A program made the translations under genes and the position numbers. Source: Arthrobacter zhaoxinii (GTDB lineage: Bacteria > Actinomycetota > Actinomycetes > Actinomycetales > Micrococcaceae). Taken from it: a stretch of DNA of 64,000 nucleotides. This document shows positions 34,030 to 44,622 of this stretch, piece by piece. The DNA lies in assembly GCF_024385505.1 (NCBI RefSeq), contig NZ_JANFLT010000005.1, positions 682,001 through 746,000 of the forward strand. The letters run 5' to 3'. Numbering within the stretch: position 1 is the first letter of the stretch; each line of letters opens with the position of its first letter. The notes under the pieces are model-generated. The model was not told the origin of the DNA. It worked only from the letters and a program-made list of their open reading frames with translations, and did no database searches.

Positions 34030-34866
34030 CTAGGCTCCGAAGGTTTCCGGCCGGGACTCTACGGAGCACAACGACGGCGACTGCCCGGTCTCTGCGTGGG
34101 CGGCACCCTGCTGCGCGGTTACCCGGCGCATGTAGTGCCGTCGGCACAGCGTTTCATAACCGATGACGGGGCCGGATCCGGCCGAAGTGCCGGACGAAGA
34201 ACCCGGCTCCTTGGCCGGCAGGAGATCGCCGGCGTCGAACAGCGGCTGATCATCGAACAACGGCCGGTCCTCAAACAGCGGCTCGTCTTCAAACACGGCC
34301 CGCTCCGTGTCCGCGGCGGCGGCCGGAGCCGGAGTGCGGGACTCGACGTCGCCCACCACCACCTGGTCCCCTTCCGTCACCATCACGCCGTCAACGGTGC
34401 GCGCGTTGTGCGTGGCCCGCCGACCGCACCAGCACAGGGCCCGGACCTGGAGGACTTCCATGCGGTCCGCCAGCTCCACGAGCCGTTGGGATCCGGGGAA
34501 GAGCCGGGTCCTGAAGTCGGAGGTGATGCCGAAGGCAAACACGTCAATGTCCATCTCGTCCACAATGCAGGCGAGCTGCTCCACCTGCTGCGCGCTGTAG
34601 AACTGCGCCTCGTCGCAGATGACGTAGTCCACGTTGCCGGACTCCCGGCAGCGCAGCACCTCCGCCCAGAAGTCGGTGTCGTCGCGCACCTCGACGGCCG
34701 GAGTCTGCAGGCCGAGGCGGCTGGAAATCATGGATTCCCCCGCCCGGTCATTGCGGCTGAACAGGATGCCGCCGCGTCCGCGGGCGCTGTGGTTGTAATC
34801 CATCTGGAGCGCGAGCGTGGACTTGCCACAGTCCATGGTGCCTGAGAAAAAGACCAGTTCCGCCAT
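34030..34866 (-). CDS. tdk: Thymidine kinase (TK1-like) with an acidic repeat insertion
   Basis: The 278-residue protein starts at ATG 34866, two bases after the preceding stop. It phosphorylates thymidine with ATP for dTMP salvage. Motifs are the P-loop GTMDCGKST (9-17), catalytic Glu86 in CDEAQF, and lasso-type zinc residues Cys145 and Cys147 and then Cys241 and His244 (CRRHY). Between the halves of the zinc region lies an unusual insert (about 175-233) with four six-residue units, FEDEPL, FEDRPL, FDDQPL and FDAGDL (192-215). Family members usually join these parts directly. It is last in the DUF5998-phosphodiesterase-tdk operon. Confidence 0.93.
   Translation of the reverse strand: MAELVFFSGTMDCGKSTLALQMDYNHSARGRGGILFSRNDRAGESMISSRLGLQTPAVEVRDDTDFWAEVLRCRESGNVDYVICDEAQFYSAQQVEQLACIVDEMDIDVFAFGITSDFRTRLFPGSQRLVELADRMEVLQVRALCWCGRRATHNARTVDGVMVTEGDQVVVGDVESRTPAPAAAADTERAVFEDEPLFEDRPLFDDQPLFDAGDLLPAKEPGSSSGTSAGSGPVIGYETLCRRHYMRRVTAQQGAAHAETGQSPSLCSVESRPETFGA
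34222..34293 (-). repeat. 18-bp imperfect tandem repeat inside tdk
   Basis: Four 18-bp units in the tdk reading frame encode FEDEPL, FEDRPL, FDDQPL and FDAGDL. They form the centre of the acidic insertion that splits the zinc-binding region of the enzyme. Confidence 0.85.
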
Positions 34867-34868
34867 GG

Positions 34869-36077
34869 CTACTTTCCGCCCTGCGCCGTCGAGGACTTGG
34901 CTTTGCGTGTTTCGGGCCGGGCGAGGACCAGGAGCGGAACCTCGCATTCCGCCTTGGTGAGGGATCCGTGCTGGCCGGTGACCTCCATAGCCGACGCGGG
35001 TGCCCGGCGGCCGTCGAACAGGGCAATCGGCTCCCGCGCGGCGACCATCAGGTTCCCGATGCGCGGCAGGACGGCGGCATCCACCTCCGGACCGAAGTAG
35101 CCGGCACGCACTGCTTCGTCCCGGGTGAATACCCAGGCCCGGGTGCCGTAGGCGGCCTGCCAGGCAGCTTTGAGGCCGGCCAGCGCGGCTTCGCCTGCCT
35201 CCGGCTCCAGGTACAGATGAACCATGCGCGGCTCCCCCGCCGTGTGCCGGACGCCGTCGATCAGTTCCGGCCGGGTACTGAAGTCGAACCGCTGCGACAC
35301 CGGAACATCCACCATGCCGTGATCTGCAGTCAAAACCACCAGGGTGCCGGACGGCACTCGGGCCACCAGCCGTTTCAGGGCACTGTCGAGCTCTTCCAGC
35401 TCGTTGCCCCACTCCGGGGATGCTGCACCGTACCGGTGCCCTGCTTTGTCCAGCTCATTCCAGTAGAGGTACATCAGCATCCGGTCCGCCCCGGCCAGGG
35501 CGTCGACGGCTGCGGAAACCCGGGCGTGGACCCCGGACGCCGGGATGAACGTTCCTCCCCGGAGCGCGGCACGGGTCAGGGCTGAGTCGGCGAAGCGCGG
35601 CAGGCTGACCGTGGTGACCGGGATGTGCTCTGCGGCCTTTTCGAGGACGGTGGGATAGGGCTGCCACCGGAGCGGGTCGACGCCGGGATCCCAGGACCCG
35701 AGCATGTTGACCACTTTGTCCTGCTGCGGATCCAGGACGTCATATCCCACCAGACCGTGCCGCCCGGGTGGAAGCCCCGTGCCGAGGGACGCCAGCGACG
35801 CCACAGTGGTGGTGGGGAAGGAAGCACTGAGGCTGCGGGCGGCCGGAAGGAACCCCTTCAGGAACGGCGCATGCCCGCCGCGTTTCCGAAGCAGGGACAG
35901 GCCCAGCCCGTCCACCATGACCACAACAACGCGTCGGGCGGCGGGCAGGTCCAGCCGGTTCTCGTAGCCCGGGACACCCAGCACAGCGGCGGCGCTGGAG
36001 AGCACGTCCGCTACGGAACGGGTTCCGTAGGCCGGTGCTGCGGGCAGGAGGTCAGGGACAGCAGGGATCGAAGCCAC
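34869..36077 (-). CDS. Alkaline-phosphatase-superfamily phosphodiesterase
   Basis: The 402-residue protein starts at GTG 36077, four bases after the DUF5998 stop; longer upstream frames overlap that gene. The N-terminal metal site is VVVVMVDGLGLSLL, and the nucleophile region is SASFPTTTVASLASLGTG, with the Thr in FPTTT. Later ligands are WNELDKAGHRYG and VLTADHGMVDVP. This is the nucleotide pyrophosphatase/phosphodiesterase (PglZ-like or Type I PDE) pattern. No signal peptide is seen, so it is probably cytosolic and acts on nucleotide or phosphodiester substrates. Operon: DUF5998, this gene, tdk. Confidence 0.9.
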   Translation of the reverse strand: MASIPAVPDLLPAAPAYGTRSVADVLSSAAAVLGVPGYENRLDLPAARRVVVVMVDGLGLSLLRKRGGHAPFLKGFLPAARSLSASFPTTTVASLASLGTGLPPGRHGLVGYDVLDPQQDKVVNMLGSWDPGVDPLRWQPYPTVLEKAAEHIPVTTVSLPRFADSALTRAALRGGTFIPASGVHARVSAAVDALAGADRMLMYLYWNELDKAGHRYGAASPEWGNELEELDSALKRLVARVPSGTLVVLTADHGMVDVPVSQRFDFSTRPELIDGVRHTAGEPRMVHLYLEPEAGEAALAGLKAAWQAAYGTRAWVFTRDEAVRAGYFGPEVDAAVLPRIGNLMVAAREPIALFDGRRAPASAMEVTGQHGSLTKAECEVPLLVLARPETRKAKSSTAQGGK

Positions 36078-36081
36078 GGTT

Positions 36082-36756
36082 CTAGCGCTGCGGGTGGGCG
36101 CGGTTGAAGCGGCCCCCGATGCCGGGCATGCGCTGGCGCGCATCGCCGCCGTCGAGCGGGCGCGGAACTGCAGTGGTATCGGTGTTGACCTTGCGCAGCG
36201 CGCGGGCGAAGGCCTTGGCGTTCTGGACCGCCTGCGCGCCGTCGGCTTCGGCGCTGACCCGGAGCACAATGTCTTCCTGCGCGATGGTGCCGGTGTAGCC
36301 GTGGTCCGCATCGCACTGCGGGTCTGCGCAGCCGGCCGGACCCATGTCCAGCCGCTGGCCGCCTGACCAGGCGATGGCAAGGGTCATTTCCCGCACCGGG
36401 TCGGACGGCTTGTAGTTCTGCGGCTGGGCATACATGTAGCCCAGCACCACGGAGCGGATCTGCGTCACCGGGACCGATTCGGTGGAAACCTGCGCCATCA
36501 TCTGCTCACCGGCGTCGTCCAGCTGCTGGTCGTCCACGTGGGTGATGACCAGCATGTCCTCGGTCAGCACCAGAACCGTGATGTGGCGGTGCACCTCGGT
36601 ACGCTCAAAGTGCGTTTCCAGGTGGATCAAATGGGAAAGCGGTTCGCGGCCGTCGAGGGCATCGTGGACCACGTCGGCCAGAAGCGTCGGGTAGAAGCCT
36701 GCCCGTTCCATGGATGCGTCAAGGCTGCGGCGTTCAGCGGAAAGTAACGGCGACAT
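36082..36756 (-). CDS. DUF5998 protein
   Basis: The 224-residue protein matches the actinobacterial DUF5998 family: ASMERAGFYPTLLADVVHDAL, then the beta-rich HLIHLETHFERTEVHRHITV, LTEDMLVITHVDDQQ, and ADPQCDADHGYTGTIAQEDI. The fold looks like a soluble beta-sandwich. No function is known. It is the first gene of the minus-strand operon with the phosphodiesterase and thymidine kinase. Confidence 0.85.
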   Translation of the reverse strand: MSPLLSAERRSLDASMERAGFYPTLLADVVHDALDGREPLSHLIHLETHFERTEVHRHITVLVLTEDMLVITHVDDQQLDDAGEQMMAQVSTESVPVTQIRSVVLGYMYAQPQNYKPSDPVREMTLAIAWSGGQRLDMGPAGCADPQCDADHGYTGTIAQEDIVLRVSAEADGAQAVQNAKAFARALRKVNTDTTAVPRPLDGGDARQRMPGIGGRFNRAHPQR

Positions 36757-36817
36757 GGTTCCAGTTTCCCCCAGATCAGCCCTTCCTGCCTAAATGGCGC
36801 GCGGGTGGTGGAAAAGA

Positions 36818-39505
36818 TCAGTCCCGCATTGCCCGCCGGGCGCTGTCGGTGCGCCGCTGCGGGTTGCCCAGCCGGACGTCCGCACTCAGCACGGTGATGC
36901 CGTCGGCAGAGACCAGGACCGGGTTGATTTCGATCAGGGCGATCTGCGGATGCTCGTCCTTCAGGACGGCCAGCCGGGCCATCAGGTCCTCCAGCGCCGC
37001 GATATCCGCTTCCGGCAGCCCCTGGTAGCCGAACAGCTTCGCCGCGGCACGGGGCGTCCGGACCAGATCGGCAATGTCGCGGTCCGTCAGCGGGGGAACG
37101 CCGTGCGCCCAGTCGTCCAGCAGGCTGGTGGCATCGCCGGCCAGCCCGAAGGAGACCACCGGCCCCAGCAGCGGATCCTCGATGGCCCGGATGCGGCAGC
37201 CCTGCCCGCTGGCGGCCATGGACTGGACTTCCATGTCGAATTCCCCGTAGCGGCGCAGGGCCTGGCGCATCTGCTCCACGGTGGTCCGCAGCGCCTCCGG
37301 TGTGGAGATGTTCAGCCGTACTCCGCCCAGGTCAAGGCGGTGCCGCAGGTGCCCTTCACGGGTCTTGACCGCAACCGGCCAGCCAAGCTGTTCGGCGGCG
37401 GCAACGGCTTCGTCCGGAGTGGCGAAGCCGACGGCGGGCAGCACCGAGATGCCGTAGAACTCCAGGAGCCGGGCCGTCTGACCGGGGTCCAGCCGGGTCA
37501 GGGCATCTCCCTGAACCGAGTCCATCAGTGTATCGATGTAGGCCGCCGCTCCCCCGGTGTCGACGCCGGCCGGTTCCACGAAACTGCCGTGGTCCCGGTT
37601 CGCCCACTCGGTGTAGCGCACCACCGATGCCAGGGCGGCGACCGCAGCTCCGGGGCTGCTGAAGCACGGCAGTCCCTCGCCGGGGACGCCCGGATCCGCC
37701 GCGAGCAGTCCTTCCACGTGCGCACTCGGGTCCAGGATCCCGGTAAACGCAGCGACCAGGGGCTTGCCGGTGGCCTGCACGCACTCGGCCAGGACGGCGG
37801 CTATCGCTTCCGTCTTCAGCCCCGGCGCCGGCAGGATGGCGACGACGCCGGCGTCCACGGCGTCGTCGGACAGCACCTCGGTGACCGTCCGGCGCAGCTG
37901 CGGCAGGGCCACGCTCATCCCGGTGTCCAGGGCCAGTTCGGTCTCGAGCCGGGTGATCTCCAGGTCCAGGCCGGTGCACGCATCCGCCAGGACCCGGCCC
38001 AGGGCCGCCGAATTGCTGAACACGGCGACGCGGCGGCCGCGCGGCAGCGGCTGGCTGACCGCGATCTGCGCCACGTCGATCAGCTGCTCGTTGGTGCTGA
38101 CCCGGATGACGCCGGACTGGCGCAGCATCGCGTCCAGGGCGCCCGGAGGCGCCTGCGTGGTCCGGACGGCGTGGCCCGGCGGCAGCTGGAGGCCGGTGAC
38201 ATCCGACTTGGCGACGATCACGGGCTTGGTCCGTGCCAGCCGGCGGGCCAGGCGGGAGAACTTGCGCGGGTTCCCCACCGACTCAAGGTACATCGCCACA
38301 ACGCGCGTATCGGCGTCGTCCTCCCAGTACTGCATGGCGTCATTGCCGGAGACGTCCGCACGGTTGCCCGCGGAGATGGTGGAGGACAGTCCCAGGTCCC
38401 GGCGCTGGGCGGTGGCGTAGAGCAGCACGCCGATGGCGGCGGACTGGCTGAACAGTCCCAGTCCCCCGCGGCGAGGCAGGGCCGGTGCCATGGAAGCGTT
38501 CAGGGACACCTCCGGCCGGGTGTTGATCAGGCCCAGGGACGCCGGGCCGACCACCCGCATGCCGTGGGCACGTGCCCGGCGGACCAGGGCGCGCTGCTGC
38601 GCCAGCCCCTCCGGTCCCTTGGGACCGAAACCGGCGGTGACCACGAGCAGGGCCTTCACTCCTGCGGCGGCGCACTCGTCCGCCACTGCCAGGACCTGGT
38701 CGTACGGGACGGCGATGACGGCCAGCTGGACCGGTTCCGGCACTTCGGCGATCCGGGCGTAGGAAATCATTCCGGCGAGTTCGAAGGCTTCCGGGTTGAT
38801 GGCGTACACAGAGCCCTTGAAGCCGCCCTCGATGATGTGCTCCAGCAGCTGGTAGCCCACCGAACCCCATTCCCGGCTGGCTCCGATGACGGCGATCGAC
38901 GACGGTGCGAGCAGGTCCGCGACACTGCGGGCCTCGGCGCGGTGCTCGCGGGCCTCCATGACCGCCAGTGATTTTTCCGTGGGGTCGATATTGAAGTCCA
39001 GGGCGATCACGCCGTCGTCGAAGTGCCGGCTCACCTCGTATCCGGCGTCGGCGAAGACCCCGATCATTTTGCGGTTCTCCGGCAGGACCTCTGCCGAGAA
39101 CCGGCGGATCCCGTTCTCCCGGGCGGCGGCGGCAAGGTGTTCCAGCAGGATGGATCCCAGGCCGCGGCCCTGGTGTCCGTCGGCAATGTTGAAGGCCACT
39201 TCGGCCTCGGTGGGATCGTCGAGGCGGTCATAGCGGCCGATGCCGATGATCTCGTCGCCGATGGTGATGACAAACGCCACCCGGTCCCGGTAATCCACGT
39301 TGGTGAAGCGCTCGAGCTCCTTGTTGCTGAGCTTCGCCTTGTAGGTGAAGAACCGCAGGTAGATGGAGCTCTGCGACTGGCGCATGTGGAACGCCTGCAG
39401 CGCGTCCGCATCCGCGGGGGACACGGGCCGTAAATGGCCGGTCCCTCCGTCCCGCAACACGACGTCGGCTTCCCAATATTCGGGGTAATGTCCCTGCTCC
39501 ACCAT
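36818..39505 (-). CDS. GNAT / ADP-forming acyl-CoA ligase fusion (Pat-like)
   Basis: The 895-residue protein probably starts at ATG 39505 (MVEQGHYPEYW). Its order is GNAT domain first (about 15-180; VAFNIADGHQGRGLGSILLE contains the acetyl-CoA loop), then the NDP-forming acyl-CoA synthetase CoA-binding and ligase domains (LLAPSSIAVIGASREWGSVG; LFSQSAAIGVLLYAT; ISAGNRADVSGNDAMQYWED) and a C-terminal ATP-grasp domain (LIEINPVLVSADG). This domain order is type II protein acetyltransferase Pat, which in other bacteria acetylates acyl-CoA synthetases and other lysines. Whether the ligase half is active was not resolved. It is divergent from parC. Confidence 0.88.
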   Translation of the reverse strand: MVEQGHYPEYWEADVVLRDGGTGHLRPVSPADADALQAFHMRQSQSSIYLRFFTYKAKLSNKELERFTNVDYRDRVAFVITIGDEIIGIGRYDRLDDPTEAEVAFNIADGHQGRGLGSILLEHLAAAARENGIRRFSAEVLPENRKMIGVFADAGYEVSRHFDDGVIALDFNIDPTEKSLAVMEAREHRAEARSVADLLAPSSIAVIGASREWGSVGYQLLEHIIEGGFKGSVYAINPEAFELAGMISYARIAEVPEPVQLAVIAVPYDQVLAVADECAAAGVKALLVVTAGFGPKGPEGLAQQRALVRRARAHGMRVVGPASLGLINTRPEVSLNASMAPALPRRGGLGLFSQSAAIGVLLYATAQRRDLGLSSTISAGNRADVSGNDAMQYWEDDADTRVVAMYLESVGNPRKFSRLARRLARTKPVIVAKSDVTGLQLPPGHAVRTTQAPPGALDAMLRQSGVIRVSTNEQLIDVAQIAVSQPLPRGRRVAVFSNSAALGRVLADACTGLDLEITRLETELALDTGMSVALPQLRRTVTEVLSDDAVDAGVVAILPAPGLKTEAIAAVLAECVQATGKPLVAAFTGILDPSAHVEGLLAADPGVPGEGLPCFSSPGAAVAALASVVRYTEWANRDHGSFVEPAGVDTGGAAAYIDTLMDSVQGDALTRLDPGQTARLLEFYGISVLPAVGFATPDEAVAAAEQLGWPVAVKTREGHLRHRLDLGGVRLNISTPEALRTTVEQMRQALRRYGEFDMEVQSMAASGQGCRIRAIEDPLLGPVVSFGLAGDATSLLDDWAHGVPPLTDRDIADLVRTPRAAAKLFGYQGLPEADIAALEDLMARLAVLKDEHPQIALIEINPVLVSADGITVLSADVRLGNPQRRTDSARRAMRD

Positions 39506-39632
39506 AGAATCAGAGTAGTGGGCAATCTTCCCCCTAGTCATCCACCCGCTCCGTACCGTGTTGATCCGCACCGCGGCGACCGTCTACGGCACGGGCTCTC
39601 TGTCCCCTAACACTGCAAGGATTCGACACAGC

Positions 39633-42131
39633 ATGGCCCGGCGCCAACCCGTCTCCAAATCAGTCCCCGGCGAAAAGATCGCCGAGAACATCATCGATAT
39701 CGATGTCACCACCGAGATGGAAGGTTCCTTCCTCGAGTACGCCTACTCGGTGATTTATTCGCGTGCCCTTCCCGATGCGCGCGACGGCCTCAAGCCTGTC
39801 CAGCGGCGCATCCTGTACATGATGTCCGACATGGGCCTGCGTCCGGACCGCGGGCATGTGAAGTCCGCCCGCGTGGTGGGCGAGGTGATGGGCAAGCTGC
39901 ATCCGCACGGAGACACGGCCATCTACGACGCCATGGTGCGCATGGCGCAGGACTGGGCGCTGCGGCTGCCGCTGATTGACGGCCACGGCAACTTCGGTTC
40001 GCTCGACGACGGCCCGGCCGCCGCCCGGTACACCGAGGCCCGGCTGGCCGCACCTGCCCTGACCATGACGGACCACCTGGACGAAGACGTCGTGGACTTC
40101 GTTCCCAACTACGACAACCAGCTCCAGCAGCCCGAAGTGCTGCCGGCAGCCTTCCCCAACCTGCTGGTCAACGGTGCCACGGGTATTGCCGTGGGTATGG
40201 CCACCAACATGGCACCGCACAACCTGGGTGAGGTCATCGCAGCCACCCAGCACCTGATCGCCAACCCGGACGCGTCCCTGGACGAGCTGATGCGGTTCAT
40301 TCCCGGCCCGGACCTGCCCACCGGGGGACGCATTGTGGGTCTGGACGGCATCCGCGACGCGTATGCCTCCGGCCGCGGCTCCTTCAAGACACGGGCCAAG
40401 GTGGAGGTGGAGCAGCTTACCGCCCGCCGCACCGGCCTGGTGGTCACCGAACTGCCCTACATGGTCGGCCCGGAAAAGGTCATTGAAAAAATCAAGGACG
40501 CCGTCACGTCCAAGAAGCTGCAGGGCATCTCCGACATTGTGGACCTGACCGACCGCAGCCACGGCCTGCGGCTGGTGATCGAGCTGAAGAACGGGTTCAA
40601 CCCGAACGCCGTGCTGGCCCAGCTGTACAAGTTCACGCCCATGGAGGATTCCTTCGGCATCAACAATGTGACCCTCGTGGACGGCCAGCCCCGGACCCTG
40701 GGCCTGGTGGAGCTGCTGCAGGTCTACGTTGCCCACCGTCTCGGCGTGGTCCGCCGCCGCACCGCCTACCGGCTGGGCCGGAAGAAGGACCGGCTGCACC
40801 TGGTCGAGGGCCTCCTCATTGCCATTGTCGACATTGACGAAGTCATCCAGATCATCCGTTCCTCGGATGAAACCGCGCAGGCCCGGGAACGGCTGATGGC
40901 GGTGTATGACCTGACTGAAGTCCAGGCCAGCCACATCCTGGAACTGCGCCTGCGGCAGCTGACGAAGTACTCGAGGATCGAACTCGAGAAGGAGCAGGAC
41001 GAGCTGCGCAGGGCCATCGAGGAACTCGAAGCGATCCTGGGATCCGAGGAGCGGCTGCGGTCCCTGGTCTCGGAAGAGCTGGGTGAAGTGGCGGCAAAGT
41101 ATGCGACGCCGCGGCGTACCGCGCTGCTCGAATCGGAGGCTGCCGCTCCCCTGAAGGGCGCCGCAGTGACGGCTGCTGCGGGTGCTCCGGGCAAGGGCGC
41201 CAAGGCGGTGCTGCCGCTGGAGATTCCGGACGACCCCTGCTGGGCCATCCTGTCCGCGTCCGGCCAGGTGGCCAGGACCTCGGACCGGGAGCCGCTGACC
41301 GAGGGCGGGCAGCGGGTGCGCCATGACGTGTTCCGTTCGGTGGTCGGCACTACTGCCCGCGGCGAGATCGGGGCGCTGACCTCCTCCGGGCGGATGATCC
41401 GGATCTCCGTCCTGGACCTGCCCGCGCTGCCCCCGACGGCCGGGCTGCCCAACCTCGCCGGCGGTGTTCCGGTGAAGGACTTCATGACCCTGGGCAAGGG
41501 CGAGAAGCTCGTGGGGCTCGTCCCCCTGAACTCCGTGGTGGCCATCGGCACCCGCAACGGCGTGGTGAAGCGGGTCAACCCGGATTACCCGCTGAACCGC
41601 GACGACTGGGAAGCCATCACGCTCAAGCCCAAGGACGAGGTTGTCGGTGCGGCAGTGGCTGCCGACGAAACCGATGAACTGGTGTTCATCACCCGGTCCG
41701 CGCAGCTGCTGCACTTCCCTGCCTCCACCGTCCGTGCCCAGGGCCGCACCGCCGGCGGCGTGGCCGGGATCAAGCTGGCCGCTGACGACGCCGTAGTGTT
41801 CTTCGGCGTTGTGGCCGCGGAGGATCCGGACGCCGTCGTCGTCACGGTGTCCTCCACCACCGAGGCACTGCCGGGAACCCCCGGCGGGTCGGTCAAGGTC
41901 ACGCCCTTTGCCGAGTATCCGGCGAAGGGACGGGCAACGGCCGGAGTCCGTGCACACCGCTTCCTGAAGGGCGAGGATTCGCTGTCGGTTGCATGGGCCG
42001 GCCACGGACCCGCGAAGGCCTCCGCCGCCAACGGCGTGGCCCGGGCGCTGCCTACGGAGCACGGGCGCCGGGACGGATCCGGCGTCCCGCTGACCAATGC
42101 GGTGGACGCCGTCGGCCCCAGCCAGGGCTAG
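39633..42131 (+). CDS. parC: DNA topoisomerase IV subunit A
   Basis: The 832-residue type IIA subunit starts at ATG 39633 with AAGGA upstream. The active-site Tyr lies in [14 protein letters not shown]. The quinolone-determining region is [19 protein letters not shown], with Thr and Asp at the two usual resistance positions. [21 protein letters not shown] and the six-bladed C-terminal repeats follow. It works with ParE (54929-57040), 12.8 kb away, to unlink replicated chromosomes. I call ParC rather than GyrA because its partner here is ParE-like and gyrAB normally lies near the origin, but sequence alone cannot exclude a gyrase. A T-rich terminator follows. Confidence 0.88.
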   Translation: MARRQPVSKSVPGEKIAENIIDIDVTTEMEGSFLEYAYSVIYSRALPDARDGLKPVQRRILYMMSDMGLRPDRGHVKSARVVGEVMGKLHPHGDTAIYDAMVRMAQDWALRLPLIDGHGNFGSLDDGPAAARYTEARLAAPALTMTDHLDEDVVDFVPNYDNQLQQPEVLPAAFPNLLVNGATGIAVGMATNMAPHNLGEVIAATQHLIANPDASLDELMRFIPGPDLPTGGRIVGLDGIRDAYASGRGSFKTRAKVEVEQLTARRTGLVVTELPYMVGPEKVIEKIKDAVTSKKLQGISDIVDLTDRSHGLRLVIELKNGFNPNAVLAQLYKFTPMEDSFGINNVTLVDGQPRTLGLVELLQVYVAHRLGVVRRRTAYRLGRKKDRLHLVEGLLIAIVDIDEVIQIIRSSDETAQARERLMAVYDLTEVQASHILELRLRQLTKYSRIELEKEQDELRRAIEELEAILGSEERLRSLVSEELGEVAAKYATPRRTALLESEAAAPLKGAAVTAAAGAPGKGAKAVLPLEIPDDPCWAILSASGQVARTSDREPLTEGGQRVRHDVFRSVVGTTARGEIGALTSSGRMIRISVLDLPALPPTAGLPNLAGGVPVKDFMTLGKGEKLVGLVPLNSVVAIGTRNGVVKRVNPDYPLNRDDWEAITLKPKDEVVGAAVAADETDELVFITRSAQLLHFPASTVRAQGRTAGGVAGIKLAADDAVVFFGVVAAEDPDAVVVTVSSTTEALPGTPGGSVKVTPFAEYPAKGRATAGVRAHRFLKGEDSLSVAWAGHGPAKASAANGVARALPTEHGRRDGSGVPLTNAVDAVGPSQG

Positions 42132-42167
42132 GCCATCGGCAGTAGGCCGTCGCCTGTAACAACGGCA

Positions 42168-42216
42168 ACGGGCCGGTCCGGGGAGCTGAATGCTCCGCGG
42201 ACCGGCCCGTTTTTTC
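42168..42216 (+). terminator. Intrinsic terminator of parC (bidirectional)
   Basis: AACGGGCCGGTCCG pairs with CGGACCGGCCCGTT (14 bp), and TTTTTT follows (42211-42216). The stem is shared with the convergent copA gene, ending 21 bp beyond it, so it probably terminates both. Confidence 0.9.
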
Positions 42217-42236
42217 TTGTCTGCCTGCCGGGTTTC

Positions 42237-44573
42237 CTACTTGCCGAAGCTGCGCAGCCGCAGCGAATTGCCGACCACCAGCACCGAACTGGCCGCCATG
42301 GCGGCTCCGGCGATCATCGGGTTCAGCAGTCCGAAGGCAGCCACCGGGATGCCCACGGCGTTGTAGAAGAACGCCCAAAACAGGTTGGTCTTGATAGTCC
42401 GCAGCGTCCGCCGGGAGAGCTCGACGGCGGTGGCCACCTGCTCCAGGCTGCTGCCCATCACGGTCAGGTCCGCTGCTTCCATGGCGACGTCGGTGCCCGA
42501 TCCCATGGCGATCCCGAGATCGGCCTGGGCGAGTGCCGCGGCGTCGTTCACGCCGTCCCCTGCCATGGCCACCGTGCGTCCCTGCGCCTGGAGGCGGCGG
42601 ACGGCGTCGACCTTGCCCTCGGGACGGACGTCGGCCAGCACGTCCTCGCCGGGGATTCCCACCTGTTCGGCAACCTGGGCTGCCACCACCGCGTTGTCAC
42701 CGGTCAGCAGCACCGGGTGCAGACCCAGGCGGCGGAACCGTGCAACGGCAGCGGCAGATCCCTCCTTGACGGTGTCCTGCAGACTGATGATTCCCGCGGT
42801 CCGGCCATCGACCGCCACGAAGACGGCGGTGGCTCCGGCGTCCTGTTCCTCGCGCAGTGCTGCATAGGCGGCATCGGGCAGGTCGATGCCGTTCTCGTCC
42901 AGCCAAGCCGGACGGCCGGCCACAATGCGCTGCCCGTCCACAGTGCCCCGGACTCCCCCGCCCGGGGCGGAATCGAAATCGGTGACCTGCGCGGTGCCGG
43001 GGCCGGAGCGGGCGGACGCGGCGACGGCCCGGGCAATCGGATGTTCGCCGGCGTCCTCTACGGAGCCTGCCAGGCGCAGCAGGCCGTCTGCGGTGAGGCC
43101 GGAGGGAGCGCTGTCCAGCAGGCGGATCCGGGCCACGGACAGCCGGCCTGAGGTGATGGTGCCGGTCTTGTCCAGCACGATGGTGTCCACCGTGCGGGTG
43201 TCCTCGAGGACCTGGGCGCCCTTGATGAGAATGCCGAGCTGCGCGCCGCGGCCGGTCCCGGTCAGCAGGCCCACCGGGGTGGCGAGGCCGAGGGCGCAGG
43301 GGCAGGCGATCACGAGCACCGCGACGGCGGCGGTAAAGGCGGCCTGCAGGTCGCCGGTGAGGACCAGCCACAGGACGAAGGTCAGGACGGCGATCCCAAG
43401 CACCACGGGGACGAAGACGGCGCTGATGCGGTCCGCGAGCCGGGCGATGGGTGCCTTGGAGGACTGGGCCTCGCTGACGAGCCGCCCCATCTGCGCCAGC
43501 GTCGTTTCACTGCCCACGCGGGTGGCCCGGACCAGCAGGCGGCCGGAGGTGTTGATGGTGGCGCCGGTGACGGTGCTGTCCACGTCCACTTCCACCGGCA
43601 GGGACTCTCCGGTGATCAGCGAGGCGTCCACTGCGGAGCGTCCCTCGACGACGACGCCGTCCGCAGGAATCTTTTCCCCGGGACGGACAACAAATACGTC
43701 GCCGACTTCCAGCCGGTCCGCCGGGATCCGGACTTCCTGCCCGTCCCGCAGCACCGTGGCGTCCTTCGCACCCAGGTTCAGCAGGGCTTTCAGTGCATCG
43801 GCCGCCTGGGTTTTGGCGTTGGCCTCCAGGTAGCGGCCCAGCAGCAGGAAGGTGACCACGACGGCAGCCACCTCGAAGTACAGGTGCGGCTCGGACCCCA
43901 TGCCCGGATCGGCAGTGAGACCGGGACTGACCACCAGCTGGCCCAGCGAGAACAGGTAGGCCGCTGCGACGCCGATGGAGACCAGGGTGTCCATGGTGGA
44001 GGCAAGGTGCCGGGCATTGATTGCCGCGGCCCGGTGGAACGGCCACGCGGACCAGGTCACGACGGGCAGGGCCGGCAGCGCCACCACCCATCCCCAGTTC
44101 GGAAAGGCCAGGGCAGGGACCATGGAAATGAGCAGGACCGGAACGCTGAGCAGCGCTGCGAGGATCAGCCGCGGCCGCAGCTGGGCGGCGGTTCCGCCGT
44201 GCGACATGTGGTTTTCGTGCGACATGTCGTCGCCACCGGACATGTGCCCCGCGCCGTGCTCCGCCGGCGTTTCATCCCGGGTGTCCGCTCCGGTTGCCGA
44301 GGCGGCGTGCCCCCCGTGGGCGGAAGACCGGGCAGCGTGCCGGGTTTTCAGCCGGGCGCTGTAACCGGCAGCATTCACGGCGTCGACAATCTGCTGGTCC
44401 GTCACCGATGCCGGCACCGTGACCCGGGCGCTTTCCAGCGGCAGGTTGACGGACGCCTCTACTCCCTCGATCTTTCCAAGCTTCCGCTCCACCCGGGCCA
44501 CGCAGGAAGCACACGTCATACCCTGGATGTCGAGCTCAACTGCCCTGGATACTTCTTGTTCACGAGTGTCCAT
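42237..44573 (-). CDS. copA: Copper-exporting P1B-type ATPase
   Basis: The 778-residue pump starts at ATG 44573 with AAGGGAATC upstream. It has an N-terminal heavy-metal-associated domain (GMTCASC, Cys21 and Cys24), a His/Met-rich cytoplasmic stretch (about 80-130), eight transmembrane helices with the CPC motif (Cys424-Pro-Cys426), phosphorylated Asp468 in DKTGT, and [10 protein letters not shown]. It exports Cu(I) from the cytosol using ATP. It is last in the csoR-copZ-copA operon, and its transcription should be relieved when CsoR binds copper. Confidence 0.95.
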   Translation of the reverse strand: MDTREQEVSRAVELDIQGMTCASCVARVERKLGKIEGVEASVNLPLESARVTVPASVTDQQIVDAVNAAGYSARLKTRHAARSSAHGGHAASATGADTRDETPAEHGAGHMSGGDDMSHENHMSHGGTAAQLRPRLILAALLSVPVLLISMVPALAFPNWGWVVALPALPVVTWSAWPFHRAAAINARHLASTMDTLVSIGVAAAYLFSLGQLVVSPGLTADPGMGSEPHLYFEVAAVVVTFLLLGRYLEANAKTQAADALKALLNLGAKDATVLRDGQEVRIPADRLEVGDVFVVRPGEKIPADGVVVEGRSAVDASLITGESLPVEVDVDSTVTGATINTSGRLLVRATRVGSETTLAQMGRLVSEAQSSKAPIARLADRISAVFVPVVLGIAVLTFVLWLVLTGDLQAAFTAAVAVLVIACPCALGLATPVGLLTGTGRGAQLGILIKGAQVLEDTRTVDTIVLDKTGTITSGRLSVARIRLLDSAPSGLTADGLLRLAGSVEDAGEHPIARAVAASARSGPGTAQVTDFDSAPGGGVRGTVDGQRIVAGRPAWLDENGIDLPDAAYAALREEQDAGATAVFVAVDGRTAGIISLQDTVKEGSAAAVARFRRLGLHPVLLTGDNAVVAAQVAEQVGIPGEDVLADVRPEGKVDAVRRLQAQGRTVAMAGDGVNDAAALAQADLGIAMGSGTDVAMEAADLTVMGSSLEQVATAVELSRRTLRTIKTNLFWAFFYNAVGIPVAAFGLLNPMIAGAAMAASSVLVVGNSLRLRSFGK

Positions 44574-44622
44574 GATGATTCCCTTCTGCTGGATCCCGGG
44601 GGTGCGCGGCTGAGTGCGCCGG

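Noticed and set aside
34867-35412. Longer N-terminus for thymidine kinase, reading back into the phosphodiesterase gene
   Set aside because: The P-loop of thymidine kinases begins within about ten residues of the start; the upstream text is a shadow of the neighbouring gene.
39660-42062. An 800-codon open frame on the minus strand opposite parC
   Set aside because: It is a shadow of high third-position GC in parC; it has no family motif and a Gly/His-rich composition. Similar long frames opposite cydDC, acnA, fadB, dxs, the UvrA-like gene and the Pat-like gene were rejected for the same reason.
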